DNA of 64,000 nucleotides, from NCBI RefSeq assembly GCF_002420705.1, contig NZ_DIIM01000013.1:75702-139701 (forward strand), written 5' to 3'. This DNA comes from Sphingobacterium sp. UBA5670 (GTDB lineage: Bacteria; Bacteroidota; Bacteroidia; Sphingobacteriales; Sphingobacteriaceae). Of this stretch, positions 7,614 through 15,175 are shown in pieces. The notes under the pieces were generated by a model. The model saw only the letters and a program-made list of their open reading frames with translations, searched no databases and was not told the DNA's origin. A program made the position numbers and the translations under genes. Numbering within the stretch: the stretch's first letter is position 1; each line of letters begins with the position of its first letter.

Positions 7614-8567
7614 TTATTTTCTTTTGATTACTTTTTGAGCTGCAGCGACAATCGCATCTGCATTCAAACCGTATTTTTCCATCAATTGAGCTGGTGTACC
7701 TGATTCTCCAAAGCTGTCATTTACAGCAACATACTCTTGTGGAGTAGGTAGCTCTCTTGTAAGTACCTGGGCAACGCTATCACCTAAACCGCCTAGACGA
7801 TTGTGCTCCTCTGCCGTTACGACACATTTTGTCTTCGCAACAGATTTCAAAATAGCCTCCTCATCCAAAGGTTTGATCGTATGAATATTGATAATTTCAG
7901 CATTGATTCCTAATTCAGCTAATTTTTCACCAGCTTGAATAGCTTCCCATACTAAGTGACCGGTAGCAATGATTGTTACATCTGTTCCTTCGTTTAATAA
8001 CACAGCTTTGCCAATGATAAACTCCTGATCAGCAGGTGTGAAGTTAGGAACTACAGGGCGGCCAAAACGTAAATAAACTGGTCCTTCATATTTTGCAGCT
8101 GCAATTGTAGCCGCTTTTGTTTGATTGAAATCACAAGGATTGATTACCGTCATTCCTGGTAGCATTTTCATCAATCCGATATCTTCTAAAATTTGGTGAG
8201 TTGCACCATCTTCACCTAACGTTAGACCGGCGTGTGAGGCAGCAATTTTCACGTTTTTATCCGAGTAAGCAATCGATTGGCGAACCTGATCGTACACACG
8301 TCCAGTTGAGAAATTTGCGAACGTACCTGTGAATGGGATTTTACCACCGATAGTCAGTCCGGCAGCAATACCCATCATATTTGCCTCGGCAATACCGATT
8401 TGGAAAAAACGCTCTGGAAATTCTTTGATAAAATCGTTCATTTTTAATGAACCGATCAAATCAGCACATAATGCAACTACATTCTCATCTTGCTTTCCTG
8501 CTTCTAGTAAGCCCGCACCAAATCCTGAGCGTGTATCTTTTGACTCTGTATAAGTATATTTTTTCAT
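7614..8567 (-). CDS. tktB: Transketolase, C-terminal subunit (split transketolase B)
   Basis: Subunit of 317 residues carrying the pyrimidine-binding and C-terminal domains of a transketolase that is one chain in most bacteria. Motifs include FFQIGIAEANMMGIAAGL (with the glutamate that activates thiamine diphosphate) and HAGLTLGEDGATHQ. It pairs with the subunit encoded one base upstream to transfer two-carbon units in the non-oxidative pentose phosphate pathway. A DXS-like or other thiamine enzyme is less likely, because the N-terminal subunit has transketolase-specific features. Split transketolases of this size are well known. The symbol marks the subunit, not E. coli tktB. Confidence 0.9.
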   Translation of the reverse strand: MKKYTYTESKDTRSGFGAGLLEAGKQDENVVALCADLIGSLKMNDFIKEFPERFFQIGIAEANMMGIAAGLTIGGKIPFTGTFANFSTGRVYDQVRQSIAYSDKNVKIAASHAGLTLGEDGATHQILEDIGLMKMLPGMTVINPCDFNQTKAATIAAAKYEGPVYLRFGRPVVPNFTPADQEFIIGKAVLLNEGTDVTIIATGHLVWEAIQAGEKLAELGINAEIINIHTIKPLDEEAILKSVAKTKCVVTAEEHNRLGGLGDSVAQVLTRELPTPQEYVAVNDSFGESGTPAQLMEKYGLNADAIVAAAQKVIKRK

Positions 8568-8568
8568 T

Positions 8569-9417
8569 CTAGTAATCTCCTAAAGTTTCTGTAAGCTGAT
8601 TCAACGCCGACGCCAATTGTTCGTCATTTGGAGCAACACCATGCCATTTATGAGAACCCATCATAAAATCAACACCGCTTCCCATTTCTGTATGCATCAG
8701 AATAATGACCGGTTTGCCTTTTCCCGTACGTGATTTAGCTTCTGCTAGGCCAGCAACAACAGCACTCATGTCATTGCCTTTGGCAATTTCCATGACATCC
8801 CATCCAAAAGCTTCCCATTTTGCACGTAGATCACCAAGAGATAATACTTGATCTGTAGATCCGTCAATCTGTGCTTTGTTATAGTCAACGGTAGCAATCA
8901 AATTGTCGATTTTATTGTGTGGCGCGTACATTGCAGCTTCCCAAACTTGGCCCTCTTGCAATTCGCCATCACCCATTAATACGTAAACTAGATTATTATC
9001 TTTATTCAATTTTTTTGCCTGTGCGGCTCCAATTGCAACAGATAATCCTTGGCCCAATGATCCCGACGCAATACGAATACCTGGAAGACCTTCGTGTGTT
9101 GTTGGGTGACCTTGAAGTCTGGAATTGATCTTTCTGAACGTTGCTAATTCGCTCACTTCAAAATATCCCGCATGCGCTAATGTACTGTAAAATACAGGAG
9201 AGATGTGTCCATTTGACAGGAAGAATAGATCTTCTCCTTTTCCATCCATGTCAAAGGAAGGATTGCGTTTCATTGCATTGAAATAAAGCGCCACAAAGTA
9301 ATCTGTACAACCTAACGAACCACCTGGGTGTCCTGATTGACAAGCGTGTACCATACGTACGATATCACGTCTTACCTGTGATGCAATTTGTTCTAGTTTG
9401 TTAATATCTGCACTCAT
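8569..9417 (-). CDS. tktA: Transketolase, N-terminal thiamine-diphosphate subunit (split transketolase A)
   Basis: Subunit of 282 residues with the diphosphate- and metal-binding domain. GHPGGSLGCTDYFVALYF, LQGHPTTHEGLPGIRIASGS, and the TPP motif VLMGDGELQEGQVWEAAMYA followed by VDYNKAQIDG are all visible. The start at 9417 (MSADINKLEQ) is preferred over a start six codons upstream, since the family begins here. The stop is one base before the ATG of the C-terminal subunit, so the two are made stoichiometrically. A TAACTTTA near-match to the -7 box lies about 30 bp upstream. Confidence 0.9.
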   Translation of the reverse strand: MSADINKLEQIASQVRRDIVRMVHACQSGHPGGSLGCTDYFVALYFNAMKRNPSFDMDGKGEDLFFLSNGHISPVFYSTLAHAGYFEVSELATFRKINSRLQGHPTTHEGLPGIRIASGSLGQGLSVAIGAAQAKKLNKDNNLVYVLMGDGELQEGQVWEAAMYAPHNKIDNLIATVDYNKAQIDGSTDQVLSLGDLRAKWEAFGWDVMEIAKGNDMSAVVAGLAEAKSRTGKGKPVIILMHTEMGSGVDFMMGSHKWHGVAPNDEQLASALNQLTETLGDY

Positions 9418-9586
9418 TTTTTTTGTTGGTTTCACAATTGGTCGTAAAGTTAACTATTTTTAAGCTAGATGCTTGTTAAAAAATGAATTTATATTGACTT
9501 ATTCCGAAACGATGATGTGTTTGATTTGAGATTTTTATTTTTTTTGTACCTTGTGTTACTTTATAAGACCAACAATTTTCAGCATA

Positions 9587-12004
9587 ATGCCTAATCAACT
9601 CAAAAGCTACCTTATTATATCAGCACTCTCAGCCCTTTATTTGAATTCTTCTGCCCAGCACATCAACATTTACCATAAGGATTGGATCGATTTTAACAAA
9701 AATGGGAAAAAGGATATTTATGAAGACCCCAAACAGGACATAGCCAGCCGTGTGGAAGATCTGTTGAGTCAGATGACTGTTCAAGAAAAGGCCAATCAGA
9801 CAGTCACACTCTATGGCTACGGAAGGGTCTTGAAAGATGAACAGCCTACAGCGGCTTGGGATCAGGAGATCTGGAAATATGGCTTGGCCAATATCGACGA
9901 AATGTTAAATAGCTTAGCTTATAACAAATCTGCAAAAAGTTCATTTTCATACCCCTTTAGCCGCCATGCGCAAGCACTAAATAATGTTCAAAAATGGTTT
10001 GTGGAAAATACAAGGCTTGGTATTCCCGTGGACTTTACAAACGAAGGTATTCATGGACTCAACCACGATCGGGCTACTTCCTTACCAGCACCAATCAATA
10101 TTGGAAGTACATGGAATACTTCGCTGGTGCGTAAAGCTGGCGATGTAATTGGCAAGGAAGCCAAATATCTGGGCTATACCAATGTCTATACGCCTATTCT
10201 TGATGTTTCTAGAGATCCACGCTGGGGAAGAGTGGTTGAAACCTATGGCGAAGATCCATTTCATATCGCCGAGATGGGGAAACAGGTTGTTTTAGGAATC
10301 CAGCAAAATGGCGTCGCCTCTACATTGAAACACTATGCGGTCTATTCTGTACCTAAGGGTGGAAGAGATGGAAATGCACGCACGGATCCTCATGTTGGCT
10401 TTCGTGAAATGCATTCTCTGCACTTGTACCCCTTTAAAAGAGTCATAAAGGAAGCCAAACCGCTGGGAGTCATGAGTAGTTATAATGATTATGATGGTGT
10501 ACCTGTATCCGCTAGCAGCTATTTCTTACAGGATTTATTACGCAAAGATTATGGCTTTGAAGGTTATGTGGTGTCCGACAGTGAGGCCTTAGAGTTTATT
10601 TACAATAAACATCACGTTGCGGCAAGTTATAAAGAAGCTATTAAACAGGCGCTGGAGGCTGGGCTGAATGTGCGGACGAATTTCGACCCGCCAAGTACTT
10701 ATTTAACGCCATTAATGGAATTGATCAACGAGGGAGGCCTCGATATCAAAATATTGGATCAGCGGGTTCGCGAAGTCCTGACCGTGAAATTTAAACTCGG
10801 ACTATTTGATCATCCATTGCGAGAAGATACAGCTATTGCCGATAAAAAAGTGCATACAGCAGCTGATGAGGAAATATCTCTACAGATGAATAAAGAATCT
10901 ATTGTTCTCCTAAAAAATGAACAAAATATACTCCCGATAGACCTGAATAAATACAAACGCATTTTGGTGACGGGGCCAATGGCAGAAGCAACAAATTATA
11001 CGACAAGTCGATATGGGCCTTCCAATAATCCGATCACTACAATCAAAGATGGAATCATAAATTATGCAAAGACAAAGGCACTTCGGGTTGATTATACCAA
11101 AGGTGTAGACGTAGTGGATAAAAATTGGCCAGAGAGCGAAATTATTCCAACAGCCCTGTCAAGCGAGGAAATGGATACTATGGCAGAGGGCGTTCGTCTC
11201 GGTAAAGAATCAGACCTGATCATAGCTGTGATGGGTGAGTCGGAACGGGAAGTCGGTGAAAGCCGGTCGAGATCAGATCTAAATTTGCCAGGTAAGCAAC
11301 GTGACTATTTGATGAAATTGAAAGAAACAGGTAAGCCTATTGTTTTGGTCCTTGTTAATGGTCGTCCTCTTTCTATCAATTGGGAAAATAAGTATTTACC
11401 TGCAATTGTGGAAAGCTGGTTTCTGAGCAATCAATCTGGAAATGTGCTCGCTGGAATGTTATTTGGGGAATATAATCCAAGCGGGAAATTGCCCATTTCT
11501 TTCCCGAAGTCGGTCGGACAGGTTGAGATGAATTTTCCGACGAAGCCTGCAGCACAGGCTGGACAGCCCGGGGTTGGCCCTAATGGATGGGGGAATAGTC
11601 GCGTTGTTGGATTTTTATATCCTTTTGGTTATGGCCTAAGCTACACGGATTTTAGTTTTTCTAATTTGCAACTCACAAAGAAACAGATTAAACCCGCTGA
11701 TTCGCTCACAGTTTCAGTTAATGTTGAAAACATAGGTAAGAGAAAAGGTGCTGAAGTTGTACAGCTTTATATCAAAGATGTACTGTCTTCGGTAACGACC
11801 TATGAGATGGATTTGCGAGGATTCGAAAAAATTGAACTTAATCCAGGGGAGAAGAAGACCGTACAGTTTACTATCTTACCTGCCCACCTTGAACTTTTGG
11901 ATCAGCACAATAAATGGACAGTTGAACCAGGTAAATTTGAACTATTTATCGGTAATTCTTCTGTTAATCTTCCACTTAAAGATTCATTTGAAGTAGTTAA
12001 TTAG
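9587..12004 (+). CDS. Glycoside hydrolase family 3 beta-glycosidase, exported
   Basis: Secreted or periplasmic GH3 enzyme of 805 residues, likely a beta-glucosidase or beta-xylosidase. A signal peptide (LIISALSALYLNSSAQ) is followed by the GH3 N-terminal barrel. KHYAVYSVPKGGRDG, containing the Lys-His substrate pair, and YVVSDSEAL, with the nucleophile Asp331, lie in that barrel. The GH3 C-terminal alpha/beta sandwich follows, then a fibronectin-III-like domain (DSLTVSVNVENIGKRKGAEV) at the end. The Met at 9587 is chosen because it directly precedes the signal peptide; the upstream TTG at 9551 is poor. It stands alone, with no SusCD pair nearby, so the polysaccharide target is unknown. Confidence 0.9.
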   Translation: MPNQLKSYLIISALSALYLNSSAQHINIYHKDWIDFNKNGKKDIYEDPKQDIASRVEDLLSQMTVQEKANQTVTLYGYGRVLKDEQPTAAWDQEIWKYGLANIDEMLNSLAYNKSAKSSFSYPFSRHAQALNNVQKWFVENTRLGIPVDFTNEGIHGLNHDRATSLPAPINIGSTWNTSLVRKAGDVIGKEAKYLGYTNVYTPILDVSRDPRWGRVVETYGEDPFHIAEMGKQVVLGIQQNGVASTLKHYAVYSVPKGGRDGNARTDPHVGFREMHSLHLYPFKRVIKEAKPLGVMSSYNDYDGVPVSASSYFLQDLLRKDYGFEGYVVSDSEALEFIYNKHHVAASYKEAIKQALEAGLNVRTNFDPPSTYLTPLMELINEGGLDIKILDQRVREVLTVKFKLGLFDHPLREDTAIADKKVHTAADEEISLQMNKESIVLLKNEQNILPIDLNKYKRILVTGPMAEATNYTTSRYGPSNNPITTIKDGIINYAKTKALRVDYTKGVDVVDKNWPESEIIPTALSSEEMDTMAEGVRLGKESDLIIAVMGESEREVGESRSRSDLNLPGKQRDYLMKLKETGKPIVLVLVNGRPLSINWENKYLPAIVESWFLSNQSGNVLAGMLFGEYNPSGKLPISFPKSVGQVEMNFPTKPAAQAGQPGVGPNGWGNSRVVGFLYPFGYGLSYTDFSFSNLQLTKKQIKPADSLTVSVNVENIGKRKGAEVVQLYIKDVLSSVTTYEMDLRGFEKIELNPGEKKTVQFTILPAHLELLDQHNKWTVEPGKFELFIGNSSVNLPLKDSFEVVN

Positions 12005-12064
12005 ATTAAAAATCCCATACCAATCAGACAACGGATAGAGATTATTTCTTTTTAAGACTAGGAT

Positions 12065-12106
12065 AAAAAAAGGATTCAGCAAAATACAATGCTGAATCCT
12101 TTTTTA
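12065..12106. terminator. Bidirectional terminator between GH3 and nfu
   Basis: The stem AAAAAAGGATTCAGC/GCTGAATCCTTTTTT has a 12-nt loop and tails on both sides. Confidence 0.9.
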
Positions 12107-12125
12107 TTCTGTTGAATAGCTGTAA

Positions 12126-12680
12126 TTACATGGCCTCTGCAACAACTTCGGTCACTTCTGGAACCATACGTTTCAATAAACCTTCAATACCTGCTTTCAA
12201 TGTAACTGTCGAAGAAGGGCAACCGCTGCAAGAGCCTTTAAGTTCAACGGTCACTATACCCTCGTTGAAGGATTTATAGTGAATAGCACCACCGTCTTGT
12301 TCAACAGCAGGTCGTACATAATCATGTAATACTTGTTGTATCTTGACTTCGGTTTCGGTGCCTTCAAAATTAACCTCTGTATCGTGGTGTACCGTTTTTA
12401 CAGCGAGCTCAGACTCCACAGCACCTTTTACAAAATCTTTTAGCAAGGCTTCAATGTCTTCCCACTCCGCATCTTCTGTTTTGGTAATGGTCACGAAGTT
12501 ACTTGCAAAGAATACCCCATTGACAAAATTAAATTTGAAAAGTTCAAGTGCAAACGGAGAATCTTGTGCTGCCTCTTTATTTGGAAAATCTACACTACCA
12601 TTGATCAACAATTTATTGACCAAAAACTTCATTGTAGAAGGGTTGGGTGTAGACTCTGTATATACGTTAATCGTAGCCAT
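12126..12680 (-). CDS. nfu: NifU-family iron-sulfur scaffold protein (Nfu)
   Basis: Fe-S cluster carrier of 184 residues. It has an N-terminal Nfu domain (VYTESTPNPSTMKFLVNK) and a C-terminal NifU domain whose GSCSGCPSS provides the Cys151-x-x-Cys154 pair that holds the cluster between two subunits. The two-domain layout matches human NFU1 and bacterial NfuA relatives. It delivers clusters to apo-enzymes in the cytoplasm. It has its own exact -7 box upstream and lies 72 bp after purB on the same strand. Confidence 0.93.
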   Translation of the reverse strand: MATINVYTESTPNPSTMKFLVNKLLINGSVDFPNKEAAQDSPFALELFKFNFVNGVFFASNFVTITKTEDAEWEDIEALLKDFVKGAVESELAVKTVHHDTEVNFEGTETEVKIQQVLHDYVRPAVEQDGGAIHYKSFNEGIVTVELKGSCSGCPSSTVTLKAGIEGLLKRMVPEVTEVVAEAM

Positions 12681-12703
12681 GTATTATCTATTTTTATTCC
12701 AAG

Positions 12704-12711
12704 CAAATATA
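12704..12711 (-). promoter_or_regulatory. -7 box (TATATTTG) of nfu
   Basis: Exact TAnnTTTG on the minus strand, 23 bases upstream of the nfu ATG. No clear -33 box. Confidence 0.6.
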
Positions 12712-12752
12712 GGTCAAAAGAAGCTTTCTTAAGGTCATCTATAAGTCAAAGC

Positions 12753-14102
12753 TTATAAACTGACACCCGTATAGTTAGCAGGGCTGATCGCTTTCAATTC
12801 CTCTTTCACCTCTTCTGATACATTTAGATTATCAACAAATGTTGCGATGGTCTCTTTCGTTACATGTGTATTTGTACGTGTGAGATCTTTTAATGCCTCA
12901 TATGGTTTTGGATAGCCTTCTCTTCTTAATATAGTTTGCAAAGCTTCTGCAACCACTGCCCAGTTATTTTCAAGGTCATTGGCCAAAGCTTGTTCGTTTA
13001 AGATCAATTTACGTAAGCCTCTTAAAGTCGATTTAATGGCAATTAAAGTATGCGCAAAAGGGACACCGATATTACGTAATACCGTAGAATCTGTTAAATC
13101 GCGTTGAAGACGCGATATAGGTAACTTAGCTGCAAGATGTTCAAAAATAGCATTTGCAATTCCTAAATTTCCTTCAGCATTTTCAAAGTCAATCGGGTTG
13201 ACTTTATGGGGCATCGCCGAAGATCCGATTTGACCAGCCGTAATTTTTTGCTTAAAGTATTCCATCGAAATATAAGTCCAGATATCACGGCATAGATCAA
13301 TGATAATAGTATTGACCCGTTTCAATGCATCACAGCTTGCCGCAAAATTATCATAGTGCTCAATTTGTGTCGTCGTTTGAGAACGGTCTAAACCTAAAAT
13401 ATTGTTTACGAAATTATTGCCAAAATCAACCCAATTGGTTGCTGGATAGGCAACATGGTGTGCATTGAAATTACCCGTTGCTCCACCAAATTTGGCTGAA
13501 TAGGGTACTTGGTGTAATAATTGTAATTGGCGCTCTATCCGTTCGATAAATACATAAAATTCTTTGCCCAAACGTGTTGGAGAGGCGGGCTGCCCGTGGG
13601 TACGTGCCAACATTGGAATGTCTGACCAGGAAGTTGCGAGCGATTTTAACTCATGAAGCAATTCTTCGATCGCAGGTGTATAGCTCTCATTGATGGCTTC
13701 TTTCCAGGAAAGTGGAATCGCCGTGTTATTAATATCTTGTGAAGTCAAACCAAAATGGATAAATTCAAGATAATCCTGCAGTCCTAATTTTTCAAATTGA
13801 TCTTTTAGAAAATATTCAACGGCTTTAACATCGTGATTTGTAACTTTCTCTGTATTCTTGATCCAAATAGCATCTTCTTCAGAAAAATTTCTATAGATAT
13901 CGCGCAATTTTTCATTTAATGTTTTGTCAAACTGTTGCAATTGAGCAATACCTGATTCACTTAATGCAATAAAATATTCGACTTCTACGCGTACCCGATA
14001 TTTTATTAGGGCAAATTCAGAAAAAAAAGCTGAAAGTTCGTTCGTATTATTGTAATAGCGTCCGTCAATAGGCGTAACTGCTGTTAAAGATGATAAAGCC
14101 AT
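12753..14102 (-). CDS. purB: Adenylosuccinate lyase
   Basis: Catalyses two steps of purine synthesis: SAICAR to AICAR, and adenylosuccinate to AMP. It belongs to the fumarase/aspartase superfamily, with the signature GSSAMPHKVNPIDFENAEGN. The N terminus MALSSLTAVTPIDGRY and the 449-residue length match the E. coli-type PurB. An ATG seven codons further upstream is excluded because its codons overlap the exact -7 box at 14121-14128. It is cytoplasmic and homotetrameric in the family. Confidence 0.96.
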   Translation of the reverse strand: MALSSLTAVTPIDGRYYNNTNELSAFFSEFALIKYRVRVEVEYFIALSESGIAQLQQFDKTLNEKLRDIYRNFSEEDAIWIKNTEKVTNHDVKAVEYFLKDQFEKLGLQDYLEFIHFGLTSQDINNTAIPLSWKEAINESYTPAIEELLHELKSLATSWSDIPMLARTHGQPASPTRLGKEFYVFIERIERQLQLLHQVPYSAKFGGATGNFNAHHVAYPATNWVDFGNNFVNNILGLDRSQTTTQIEHYDNFAASCDALKRVNTIIIDLCRDIWTYISMEYFKQKITAGQIGSSAMPHKVNPIDFENAEGNLGIANAIFEHLAAKLPISRLQRDLTDSTVLRNIGVPFAHTLIAIKSTLRGLRKLILNEQALANDLENNWAVVAEALQTILRREGYPKPYEALKDLTRTNTHVTKETIATFVDNLNVSEEVKEELKAISPANYTGVSL

Positions 14103-14120
14103 AGATTGAATGATTTTTGG

Positions 14121-14128
14121 CAAAGGTA
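14121..14128 (-). promoter_or_regulatory. -7 box (TACCTTTG) of purB
   Basis: Exact TAnnTTTG on the minus strand, 18 bases upstream of the chosen purB start. Confidence 0.6.
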
Positions 14129-14167
14129 AAAAAATGCTTGGAGCTTAGCAATTTAATTGGCGCAGAT

Positions 14168-14199
14168 ATAAAAAAAGCTCCCTTATTGAAGGAAGCTTT
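14168..14199 (-). terminator. Terminator of the first heptad lipoprotein gene
   Basis: The imperfect stem AAAAGCTnCCTT/AAGGnAGCTTTT has an ATTG loop and a T-rich tail in the minus direction. Confidence 0.75.
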
Positions 14200-14228
14200 T
14201 CTATACTCGTAAATTCTATTTCAAAGAA

Positions 14229-14453
14229 TTAGTGAGCAGCTTTAGTTGAATCAACTTTTGCTGACGCTGAATCTACAGCAGTTTTTGCCGAATCTACAGC
14301 AGTTTTTGCTGAATCCAATTGAGTGTTTGCTGAATCTAAAGCAACGTTAGCTGAATCAGTAGCAGCATCAGTTTTTTTAGCTGTTTCACCACATGATGCG
14401 AAAGCTAATGTTAAAGCTAAACCTAAGAAACCGAATTTGAATGCGTTTTTCAT
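14229..14453 (-). CDS. Tiny lipoprotein with [LV]DSAxxx heptad repeats (copy 1)
   Basis: A protein of 74 residues. The signal peptide ends in the lipobox AFASC, so Cys21 would be lipidated. After a short polar linker come six 7-residue units of the form T/L/V-D-S-x-x-x-x, ending KVDSTKAAH. The 54-residue mature chain would be a single amphipathic helix or coiled coil, similar in size and plan to the Braun lipoprotein (Lpp), though the sequences are not demonstrably related. It is a paralogue of the next gene, with an almost identical signal peptide. Each gene has its own terminator. A function in the envelope is inferred only. Confidence 0.75.
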   Translation of the reverse strand: MKNAFKFGFLGLALTLAFASCGETAKKTDAATDSANVALDSANTQLDSAKTAVDSAKTAVDSASAKVDSTKAAH

Positions 14454-14543
14454 TTTATTAAAATTAAAATATTTTTAAATCTTGTTATTTAAGGATTAAT
14501 ACCATTAAATTGAAAAGGTAACCCCCATTTTTTGTTTTTTGAA

Positions 14544-14578
14544 AAAAAGAAAGGCTTTTTGTATAAAAAGCCTTCCAA
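14544..14578 (-). terminator. Terminator of the second heptad lipoprotein gene
   Basis: The stem AAGGCTTTTT/AAAAAGCCTT with a GTAT loop and a T-rich run in the minus direction lies 21 bp after the stop. Confidence 0.88.
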
Positions 14579-14598
14579 ATGCGTTATTCAGTCCTAAA

Positions 14599-14820
14599 TT
14601 ATTTAGTAGCAGCTGAATCAACTTTAGCAGCAGCTGAATCAACTTTAGCAGCAGCTGAGTCAACTTTAGTAGCAGCTGAATCTAATGTGTTAGCAGCTGA
14701 ATCAACTAAAGCAGAAGCTGAATCTGCAGCACCTTCAGCTTTTTTCTCTGAATTGTTACAAGATGCGAAAGCTACAGTTAAAGCTAAACCTAAGAAACCG
14801 AATTTTAATGCGTTTTTCAT
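14599..14820 (-). CDS. Tiny lipoprotein with VDSAAxK heptad repeats (copy 2)
   Basis: A protein of 73 residues. The signal peptide KFGFLGLALTVAFASC gives a lipidated Cys21. The mature part is a NNSEKKAEG linker and six heptads of type VDSAAAK, with lysine as the very last residue. A C-terminal lysine is the feature through which E. coli Lpp is joined to peptidoglycan; whether it acts so here is unknown. The DNA is a set of near-perfect 21-bp repeats. The opposite-strand frame across the same repeat is only a shadow of it. Confidence 0.75.
   Translation of the reverse strand: MKNALKFGFLGLALTVAFASCNNSEKKAEGAADSASALVDSAANTLDSAATKVDSAAAKVDSAAAKVDSAATK
14612..14720 (-). repeat. 21-bp tandem repeats coding the heptads of copy 2
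   Basis: About five units of GCAGCTGAATCAACTTTA type with few differences; the unit length keeps the reading frame. Expansion or contraction by slippage would change the helix length in whole heptads. Confidence 0.85.
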
Positions 14821-15175
14821 TTTCTAATTTTCTAATTTAAATTGAAATAATTTTCTTTTTCATCTCTTAATACACGTAACCAAAAAAGGTAACCCAAAAA
14901 ATATATTTTTTTTAAAATAATATATAAGTATCTGATTTTAAGTTTTTTATTTTATTTAAAATAAAATGCTATCCCATAGATCTCGGCTTGTGCCATCCTT
15001 TAGCTTAACAAGGGTTAAGAAAGGGTGATTGTTGTGTCGTGCTTGTGTGATTGTTGTGCTGAGCTTGTGTGAACGTATATTTAGCCAATCTAGGGGATAA
15101 GATGGTGCGAATAACAAACAATTTTCGATTATTTTTCTTATTTTAAGAAATGGACACTTAAAAGAAATTGCAGTT
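14821..15175. other. Intergenic region with 22-bp tandem repeat
   Basis: Divergent promoter region for the second lipoprotein gene and the acyl-CoA dehydrogenase. It is very A+T-rich up to 14970, then more balanced. It contains a two-copy 22-bp direct repeat at 15026-15069. No credible ORF or RNA gene is seen. Confidence 0.5.
15026..15069. repeat. Two-copy 22-bp tandem repeat upstream of acyl-CoA dehydrogenase
   Basis: Copies at 15026-15047 and 15048-15069 share TGATTGTTGTG-N4-GCTTGTG (18 of 22 identical). Two helical turns apart, they could be operator half-sites. Confidence 0.7.

Noticed and set aside
14579..14827. Plus-strand frame of repeated AAEST units
   Set aside because: It is the mirror of the 21-bp repeats of the minus-strand lipoprotein gene, which has a proper signal peptide and lipobox.
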